Below the pieces are notes generated by a model. The model made no database searches and was not told where the DNA came from. It saw only the letters and a program-made list of their open reading frames with translations. A stretch of DNA of 64,000 bases from Bacteroidota bacterium (lineage in GTDB: Bacteria > Bacteroidota > Bacteroidia > AKYH767-A > OLB10), in assembly GCA_016709725.1 (NCBI GenBank), contig JADJMG010000001.1, positions 744,001-808,000 on the forward strand, given 5' to 3'. Position 1 is the first letter of the stretch, and every line of letters starts with the position of its first letter. Below are positions 58,135 to 64,000 of the stretch, piece by piece. Position numbers and translations under genes: made by a program.

Positions 58135-58860
58135 CTATTCGTATTCTTCATGTCTTACTAAAAAATATTTTACTCCATTCAGTAAATATCCAAATTCTAC
58201 TTGTTGGATTTGCAAGGATACTTGCTGTCCGGAATTCCACGTCAACACTAAAAACTCATTCCCATCTTTCAATTCAATTGTCCATTTGCCAGCATCTAAG
58301 TCGGAGGAAATCAAACTAAAATCGGAATATTTAAAATTACTTAACCCCGAGTCACTACTTTTAAAATAGAAGCCGCCATGATCATAAAGATAATACGCCC
58401 ACTTCGCTGAATATCCACTACCATCGTAAATATGCAGAAATTTTTTATTTGCATAATGTCCCAAATTTTTTCCGATGGGCGAAACATTCTGTTGAACTGA
58501 GTTCACAAATTTACTTTCGTTTTTTTCTGAAGCTCTTTGCTTTTCGATAGAATTAATTATTTCATCAACCGAATCGTTAGATCTTGCAAAGTAAACTACT
58601 TTCAACTGTTCATCCGTCAACATTATATTTCCGTTTTCAACCAGTGCGAGAAGGCTGATCGCTCTATCGACTCCTTCCGCTATAGTGAGTCGGAGATAAT
58701 CCATATTCATTTCGCCAATTACTTTGTTGGCATGCTCACCATCTGAAATGTACCCAAAAAACTCATTGCCCTTTCCTTTTAAAACTAAAACCGCGTGAGG
58801 ATTGTCCAAAGTATAAACGCCTTCGAATGCTAATTTGTCATTTTGTATTTGTCTTATCAT
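58135..58860 (-). CDS. Unknown cytoplasmic protein, 241 aa
   Basis: No recognised family. No signal peptide or membrane helix. The first about 90 residues alternate short hydrophobic and polar stretches like a small beta-barrel (FEGVYTLDNPHAVLVLKGKG, FFGYISDGEHANKVIGEM); residues about 90-125 are helical and charged (DEIINSIEKQRASEKNESK). The C-terminal about 110 residues form a second beta-rich unit (KKFLHIYDGSGYSAKWAYYL, KWTIELKDGNEFLVLTW). The two halves may be lipocalin-like units; this is a guess. Convergent with pyc (32 nt apart) and divergent from lutB. Reading frame is clean and codon use is ordinary, so it is probably a real gene. Confidence 0.6.
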   Translation of the reverse strand: MIRQIQNDKLAFEGVYTLDNPHAVLVLKGKGNEFFGYISDGEHANKVIGEMNMDYLRLTIAEGVDRAISLLALVENGNIMLTDEQLKVVYFARSNDSVDEIINSIEKQRASEKNESKFVNSVQQNVSPIGKNLGHYANKKFLHIYDGSGYSAKWAYYLYDHGGFYFKSSDSGLSNFKYSDFSLISSDLDAGKWTIELKDGNEFLVLTWNSGQQVSLQIQQVEFGYLLNGVKYFLVRHEEYE

Positions 58861-59112
58861 TTTAAAAAATTAAAAAGTGAACAACCGTAATTGAATATTT
58901 ATCACAAGCAGCAATATGCGAGTAATGAAATCAAACTTATAAAGTTCCTTTCATATAAAAAACGCTTCCATAAAATATCCCCGTATTTAGGGATACGGAT
59001 AAAACGCTCCCTTTAGCTTCTTAAAAAGAGAACTCTTTAGATAATAACAATATACCATCGACAAGATTTTCAAAAGAGTGAATTACTACTTGTTTCTCTC
59101 CCATATCTCCTT

Positions 59113-59120
59113 TAGGTTTG
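59113..59120 (+). promoter_or_regulatory. Possible -7 box TAGGTTTG of lutB
   Basis: Exact TAnnTTTG match ending 9 nt before ATG 59130; would give an almost leaderless mRNA. The 257-bp gap 58861-59117 holds nothing else recognisable. Confidence 0.4.
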
Positions 59121-59129
59121 TATGAACCT

Positions 59130-59837
59130 ATGACAACGCTAGTTTTGGAAAGTCCCACTTCAAATATTATTGATATCCAAGGAGATACATGGTCTGAAAG
59201 GGCGGGGTCGGCGTCTAAATTGCAGAAAATTCAATTTGAAAAAGGAAGCAATCAGTACAGTAATTTAGAATTGGCTCGTAATCGGGCAGCCTTCACAAGA
59301 TGGAAAACGATTGAAAATCTCGATAAATACTTAATCGAATTTGAATCAAATTTCATCAAAGCGGGCGGTAAAGTAATATGGGCTCAGGATATTACCGATG
59401 CGTTAGAAGCGATCTTAGAAATTTTAAAAAAATCGGGAGCAAAAGAAATTATTAAATCGAAAACGAATACAGCCACTGAAATAGGCTTGAATGCGTTTTT
59501 AGAAAATGAGGGTTTTAAATTTTCTGAATCAGACACCGGTGATTTTATTGTTCATGCGGCTGACGAAACGGGATCGCATATGGTTTTGCCTGCTTTGCAT
59601 AAATCATCAAAAGAGATTGCTTCACTGTTACACGATAAACTTGGATTGCCTGCCGATGCAGAAGCACAAGGCATTGTTCGATTTATACGTGATCACTTAC
59701 GCGATTCATTTCAAACGGCGGATGTAGGAATCACAGGATGTAATTTTTTAATTGCAGATCCAGGTGCTGTTGTTATTTTAGAAAACGAAGGAATGCGCAG
59801 CTTACTGCTGCCATGCCAAAAACACATATTGTGTTAG
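59130..59837 (+). CDS. lutB: LutB-like iron-sulfur protein, N-terminal LUD part (frameshifted)
   Basis: ATG 59130 (MTTLVLESPTSN) is preferred to the TTG at 59118. The sequence NLELARNRAAFTRWKTIENLDKYLIEFE ... KTNTATEIGLNAFLE ... LRDSFQTADVGITGCNFLIA is the LUD domain of LutB/LldF, subunit of the lactate-oxidising LutABC complex. The frame should read ENEGNAQLTAAMPKTHIVLAG; one base is missing in the A2 run at 59792-59793, so the last about 17 residues here are wrong. The real protein continues in 59813-60493, total about 455 residues, as expected. lutA and lutC are not adjacent. Confidence 0.88.
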   Translation: MTTLVLESPTSNIIDIQGDTWSERAGSASKLQKIQFEKGSNQYSNLELARNRAAFTRWKTIENLDKYLIEFESNFIKAGGKVIWAQDITDALEAILEILKKSGAKEIIKSKTNTATEIGLNAFLENEGFKFSESDTGDFIVHAADETGSHMVLPALHKSSKEIASLLHDKLGLPADAEAQGIVRFIRDHLRDSFQTADVGITGCNFLIADPGAVVILENEGMRSLLLPCQKHILC

Positions 59838-60493
59838 CGGGCATTGATAAGATGTTACCTGCATTAAGCGATTTAGATGTATTCCTTCCTCTTCTGAGTA
59901 CTTACGGTACAGGGCAAACGTTAGCAACGTATAATAATATTATTAGTGGTCCAAAGCAAGCAGATGATCTTGACGGACCCGAAGAACTTTATATTATTCT
60001 TCTTGATAATGGACGCAGTGATGTATTGGCACACGATCAACAACGTCAAGCTTTATCGTGCATTAAGTGTGGGGCTTGTCAAACCGTTTGTCCTATTTAC
60101 CATACTGCCGGTGTAAGCGATTTCCCATCTCCCATTGCAGCGGTTACGCTTCCCTTACAGCATGCGGAGATGCAACATTTGAGTCATACAAGCACACTTT
60201 GCGGAAGTTGTAAAGATGTGTGTCCAGTAAAAATTGATATTCCACGCCTTCTTCTGCAAAACAGAAAATTGTTTGTCGACAAAGGTCTTGTGAATCGTAC
60301 GGAGAAATGGTTTTACTATGCTTGGAAAAAAGCGATGTTAAAACGTGAGATCATGAGTTGGACAGGCATCAGTGCACGCAAACATATTTTAGATAGTTTG
60401 TTTAAGTCGAAAGATGGACTTCGTAAGATGCCGATTCAATCCAAAGAGAAACCGTTCAATGAATGGTATCGTGAAAAGATGAATTACAAATAA
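59813..60493 (+). CDS. lutB: LutB-like iron-sulfur protein, C-terminal ferredoxin part
   Basis: Continuation of the LUD frame after a one-base loss; the ATG 59813 is an internal Met (AAMPKTHIVLAG). Two [4Fe-4S] motifs: CIKCGACQTVCPIYHTAG and CGSCKDVCPVKIDIPRLLL, each with the CxxCxxC...CP spacing, then the LutB C-terminal region (RKLFVDKGLVNRTEKWFYYAWKKAM). Electron transfer in L-lactate oxidation to pyruvate, in the cytoplasm. 64 nt before panC on the same strand, possibly co-transcribed. Break is probably a sequencing error. Confidence 0.88.
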   Translation: MPKTHIVLAGIDKMLPALSDLDVFLPLLSTYGTGQTLATYNNIISGPKQADDLDGPEELYIILLDNGRSDVLAHDQQRQALSCIKCGACQTVCPIYHTAGVSDFPSPIAAVTLPLQHAEMQHLSHTSTLCGSCKDVCPVKIDIPRLLLQNRKLFVDKGLVNRTEKWFYYAWKKAMLKREIMSWTGISARKHILDSLFKSKDGLRKMPIQSKEKPFNEWYREKMNYK

Positions 60494-60557
60494 GATTGAT
60501 TTTATTTCGATCCATAAAATCAACCAACCTTATCAATCGAAATTTACTTACCCCTCC

Positions 60558-61412
60558 TTGCCCATTCCCTTCGCCACCGTAATTGATTTACAAGCCGCTC
60601 TAAACAAAGATCGTATAGACGGAAAAAAAATTGGATTTGTTCCTACGATGGGAGCATTGCATGCTGGACATTTATCGCTCATTGCACGAGCGGCTGAAGA
60701 AAATGATGTGGTAGTTTGTAGCATCTTTGTTAATCCAACTCAATTTAATAATGCATCGGATCTCGAAAAATATCCGCGCATGCCCGATGCAGATATTCAT
60801 TTACTCAAACAAGCAGGATGCGATTATGCTTTTCTTCCCTCGGTAGATGAAATTTATCCGAACGGGAAACAATTGCTCGACATTGATTTTGGAGCATTGG
60901 AAAAAGTGATGGAAGGCGAATTTCGTCCCGGACATTTTAAAGGAATGGCCACTGTAGTAAATCGATTATTCGAAATTGTAAACCCAGAAAAAGCATACTT
61001 TGGGAAAAAAGATTTTCAGCAACTCGCTATTGTCAAAAACATGGTGAAGCAATTACGGCTACCCGTTAACGTGATTGGTTGCGACACGTTAAGACAGGAT
61101 GATGGATTAGCCATGAGCTCACGGAACATGCTACTCACACCTCCTCAACGCAAAGCAGCACCACTCATTTATAAAGGTATGATGACTGCTCAAGAATTTA
61201 TTCCCTTTCATACCGTGGAAGCCGTTAAAGAATTAGTGATTCGATACATTCAACAAAGTCCTCTTTTAAAAGTAGAATATTTTGAAATCGTAAATCCCGA
61301 AACATTACAACCCATTCAAAATTGGAGTGAATGCAAAGAAGTACAAGCGTGTATTGCTGTACTTACCGAAGGACCGAGATTGATTGATAATGTTACTTAT
61401 TTTACTATTTGA
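60558..61412 (+). CDS. panC: Pantothenate synthetase
   Basis: 284 residues. Joins D-pantoate and beta-alanine with ATP in vitamin B5/CoA synthesis. Motifs: GFVPTMGALHAGHLSLI (the HIGH-like HAGH), SIFVNPTQFNN, FRPGHFKGMATVVNRLF, AYFGKKDFQQL, and GLAMSSRNMLL (KMSKS-like loop). No in-frame ATG precedes the domain; TTG 60558 is the most plausible start, leaving only LPIPFA ahead of TVIDLQAAL. The frame is open further upstream, so a rarer start cannot be excluded. Follows lutB by 64 nt. Confidence 0.95.
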   Translation: MPIPFATVIDLQAALNKDRIDGKKIGFVPTMGALHAGHLSLIARAAEENDVVVCSIFVNPTQFNNASDLEKYPRMPDADIHLLKQAGCDYAFLPSVDEIYPNGKQLLDIDFGALEKVMEGEFRPGHFKGMATVVNRLFEIVNPEKAYFGKKDFQQLAIVKNMVKQLRLPVNVIGCDTLRQDDGLAMSSRNMLLTPPQRKAAPLIYKGMMTAQEFIPFHTVEAVKELVIRYIQQSPLLKVEYFEIVNPETLQPIQNWSECKEVQACIAVLTEGPRLIDNVTYFTI

Positions 61413-61719
61413 TTTCTAGTTTCATTAAATTTTCTCTTCGGATTGAATGAGCTGTTGGATACTGTTTTTTTTAACACTAGAGGGCACAAAAGAGCACAAG
61501 AGATCACAAGAGTGTTTCGAATGAAAACTATAGTATTTTCTTTGTTCCTCTTTTGAGATCCCTTGAGCTAGTGCAATGTACGATGCTTAAACCTCTTGTG
61601 CCAATTTCTTCTAAGTTGCTGCCTGCAGCAGGCAGGTTAAAAAAATCTGCGAACCGCTAAGAGCTAGAAAAACGGACGTCAATTCAATCCCACCGAAATT
61701 ACAATGCGTAAATTCAAAC
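61413..61719. repeat. Intergenic region with degenerate inverted repeats
   Basis: No gene. Direct repeats of CACAA(A/G)AG-type words (about 61483-61512: gagggcacaaaagagcac, agatcacaagag) face partly complementary words (ctcttttgagatcccttgag about 61551-61570; cctcttgtgcc about 61592). CTGCCTGC-A-GCAGGCAG (61619-61635) is a perfect 8-bp hairpin with a one-base loop. Looks like remains of small mobile or extragenic repeats. Confidence 0.5.
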
Positions 61720-63750
61720 TTAAGGAGTGAACTTATACAAACTATTAGCCGTAAATAAATGCGTATACTTACTCCACGTCTCAATACTGTTACGATGACG
61801 GATCGCAATATAAAAACGTTCACCGATTACCGAAGAAGGGAAGGTAAATATTCCATTTCCACTTTTGTTGATTACACCCGTAGTAATAAATGATGGCGGT
61901 CCGGTAACTGTTGCGGAATCATATAAAGCTACTGTAATGGTATCAGAGACTATTGGATCGCCAACGGGACTATTCATCTGATCTAACCCTGCATAAAAAC
62001 CTTCCATAAAGATTTTTAAATTCAATTGACTTACATTGAGCACTAAAAACACAGATGCACTCGTATCTACACAGCCGTTAGTATTGGATAAAATAATATT
62101 TCCTGAAGTAGATCCTACTGGAACGTTAAATTCAAGAGTTGCATTATTTAAAACCGTAGGTGTGGTGAACTGACCTCCCAGCTCCACTGTATCCACATTC
62201 GTAAAATTTGTTCCGATAACATTTACTAACGTTCCGGCACCACCGCTCGATGGAGTAAATGTTGTAATAGTAGGACGCGTATTAACAATTACCTGCACGG
62301 AGTCTTGATCGGTACAGCCTTGAGTAGAGGTTCCAACCACTGAATAATATCCTGCTTGATTAGAATTCATATTGTTGATTTCAGGCGATTCCAAATTAGA
62401 AGAATATGATAATGGTCCATTCCAATTATAAAAATCGGCACCATTTGCTGCTAAGGTTAATGTACTTCCTTCACATAAGGGACTATTACTTGACACGTTA
62501 ACCGAGATGGGAGTACCAGTTCCTATCGTATACGTTATAGTAGTTATACATCCATCAGCAGAAGAAACGGCAGCAGTATATTTTCCAGGAGTTAAATTAG
62601 ATATAGACATTCCACTGGCTTGACCATTATTTATATTGATTTTCCAACCCATATTTAAATGCACTCCACACATATAGTATAAAAGCGCGGGATGTGTAGC
62701 GTTCGGTGTAAAAACCATGGCGCCTCCTTGTAGTTGGCTATTCGTAACTCCTGAAAACACTTCGTTTGCAAAACTTCCGCCAGTAGTGCTGGTCGTAATG
62801 TGAAAAGGATGTCCGGGAAAAGTTCCATTGAATGTATAATTCACGCCTTTTGTTACATTTAATTCTTTTCCTTGTATTCCATCAAGAGCATATCCAACTG
62901 GAAATCCAACACCGAAATAAGGATGCGTTGCATTTTTTGTTACTGCTGTAACGGCAAAGCTTGGTCCTTGCTGGTTTATTGTATCCCAAGCAACGGTATA
63001 CGGAGGTAATCCAGCTGTTACTGATAAATTAATACTTCCATTATTTCCAACGCAAGCACCTCCCACGGTGGCAGTAACAATGGGTGCTGGACATACAATT
63101 ACATTATCGATGCAAAAAGAAGGCCGTGATCCTGCTCCTACCGAGTCACGTTGCACCCAACGCAATTGTACATTCGCTTGATTCTCGCATCCTACAGGAA
63201 GTAAATATTGATAACGCATACCATTCCTAGGAACGATTCCTGAAGTTTGCGCTGTTGTATTATTTACGTAGATGCTACCCGTTAGTGAGGTGAAAGTACC
63301 GTTAGTATTTCCAACCCGATACTGCAATTCTACATTATTTCTACGCGTTTCCGTACTTCCATTGTATGGATTTCGAATTGTGGCTACATCAAATGTTACG
63401 ACTACGTTTACCTTTCCTGTCGTATTTACTACTAAACCTAATCCAACATCAATGGTACCGGATGAAAGAATTCCGAGTTTACCGCTATAATTATGAATTC
63501 CACCTGTTGTAGTAAGCGCAGTACTACTCGCCAACAACAATGAATTGGCAGTGGGTGCCGTAGTTCTGAAGCTAGCAGAAGAGGTAGTTCCCAGTTGCCA
63601 TCCTTGCCACCCTGCTGGATAGGTGGTAGACGTGGATAAAAGTCCAGCGAAGTCCTGCGTGTACGGTATTGTTTGTGCCGAAGGAACGGTTTGAGCCTGC
63701 AAATTTGAAGAAATAAACAGAGCTACTGTGATGAGAAATAGACGAAACAT
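61720..63750 (-). CDS. Secreted protein with an amicyanin-like cupredoxin inserted in an SprB/Ig-like repeat
   Basis: 676 residues. Signal peptide MFRLFLITVALFISSNLQAQ. Residues about 25-225 form a jelly-roll-like N-terminal domain. An Ig/SprB-like repeat begins at CVGNNGSINLSVTAGLPPYT and resumes at SNLTPGKYTAAVSSADGCIT; between them (about 272-375) lies a cupredoxin-like domain with H314/H317 (GHPFHI) and the copper loop C361-x2-H364-x2-M367 (YYMCGVHLNMGW), the spacing of amicyanin. Further on are another Ig-like repeat, an IPT/TIG domain (PTITTFTPSSGGAGTLVNV) and a C-terminal module (LKIFMEGFYAGLDQM ... RFYIAIRHRNSIETWSK) shared with the 30372 protein. Secreted; copper binding or periplasmic electron transfer is inference. 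Confidence 0.78.
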   Translation of the reverse strand: MFRLFLITVALFISSNLQAQTVPSAQTIPYTQDFAGLLSTSTTYPAGWQGWQLGTTSSASFRTTAPTANSLLLASSTALTTTGGIHNYSGKLGILSSGTIDVGLGLVVNTTGKVNVVVTFDVATIRNPYNGSTETRRNNVELQYRVGNTNGTFTSLTGSIYVNNTTAQTSGIVPRNGMRYQYLLPVGCENQANVQLRWVQRDSVGAGSRPSFCIDNVIVCPAPIVTATVGGACVGNNGSINLSVTAGLPPYTVAWDTINQQGPSFAVTAVTKNATHPYFGVGFPVGYALDGIQGKELNVTKGVNYTFNGTFPGHPFHITTSTTGGSFANEVFSGVTNSQLQGGAMVFTPNATHPALLYYMCGVHLNMGWKININNGQASGMSISNLTPGKYTAAVSSADGCITTITYTIGTGTPISVNVSSNSPLCEGSTLTLAANGADFYNWNGPLSYSSNLESPEINNMNSNQAGYYSVVGTSTQGCTDQDSVQVIVNTRPTITTFTPSSGGAGTLVNVIGTNFTNVDTVELGGQFTTPTVLNNATLEFNVPVGSTSGNIILSNTNGCVDTSASVFLVLNVSQLNLKIFMEGFYAGLDQMNSPVGDPIVSDTITVALYDSATVTGPPSFITTGVINKSGNGIFTFPSSVIGERFYIAIRHRNSIETWSKYTHLFTANSLYKFTP

Positions 63751-64000
63751 ACTACTTGGTTTTAGGAATATGGAGGAAAACTAGTAAAAATTATTGTATG
63801 TTGCAACAGTTATTTGGCGAATGGAAAATAGTAAATGTTAACTTTTTATAATCTGCTAGAATCTATTGAATCCAATGTAATTTTGATAAAAACACCCTTG
63901 TTTTGGAACAAAATTCCAAAAAATCGATAGAGAACTACCCTTTCCAAATTCTTATAAAAAGTCAAGTTAATATGAGAGAAATCCATATAGTACAAATATT
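63751..64000. other. Upstream region at the right window edge
   Basis: AT-rich; presumably holds the promoter of the 61720-63750 gene, but no exact TAnnTTTG box was found on the minus strand, and no open frame is supported. Confidence 0.4.

Overview
The window looks like a chromosomal segment of a Bacteroidota bacterium (Flavobacteriia/Sphingobacteriia/Chitinophagia-like). The evidence is low GC, many very large secreted proteins with type IX secretion (T9SS) C-terminal sorting domains (the YPNP...G.Y.L..... pattern), TAnnTTTG-type -7 promoter boxes instead of sigma70 boxes, a GldL-like membrane protein, a DUF2723 membrane protein and a Bacteroidota-style ATP synthase cluster (atpB-E-F-H-A-G, no atpD/atpC here). 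No rRNA, tRNA, CRISPR array or complete insertion sequence was seen.

Layout. 1-14485 (minus) is one enormous surface-protein locus running off the left edge. It has a signal peptide, Ig-like modules, repeated right-handed beta-helix (NosD-like) blocks, SprB-like repeats and MopE/Ca-loop repeats. It contains a 213-bp tandem array, two 2.68-kb tandem copies and three 1.14-kb blocks, and is broken by several frameshifts plus a 40-base junk stretch. 15021-18909 (minus) holds a NodB-type polysaccharide deacetylase and a frameshifted DUF2723 protein. 19213-33197 has four secreted proteins, including a 2-kaa M4 metallopeptidase and a double kelch propeller. 33398-39514 is the F1Fo ATP synthase operon, interrupted between atpA and atpG by a four-helix-bundle (S23/TIGR02436-like) gene lying between two short inverted-repeat elements. 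39770-44510 has a sorbosone-dehydrogenase-like and a beta-propeller secreted protein. 44612-46117 is a PadR regulator plus a GldL-like membrane protein. 46550-54085 is a second giant M4 metallopeptidase interrupted by two in-frame TAA codons. 54650-61412 is core metabolism: pyruvate carboxylase, an unknown protein, LutB (frameshifted) and PanC. 61720-63750 is a secreted protein with a cupredoxin domain inserted in an Ig/SprB-like repeat.

How it fits together. Most genes are cell-surface or secreted products likely exported by T9SS; the rest are housekeeping. Four genes (locus 14485, DUF2723, a small T9SS protein, LutB) are each broken by what looks like loss of one base in an A/T run. I read these breaks mainly as sequencing or assembly error rather than gene decay; the 40-base homopolymer patch and the collapsed repeats support this.

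The best candidates for something new are (i) the four-helix-bundle cassette with its inverted-repeat flanks in the ATP synthase operon, (ii) amidotransferase/flavodoxin-like domains nested five times inside Ig-like domains of the two giant peptidases, (iii) the amicyanin-like cupredoxin insertion, and (iv) an orphan strong terminator implying a small RNA near 54.3 kb.
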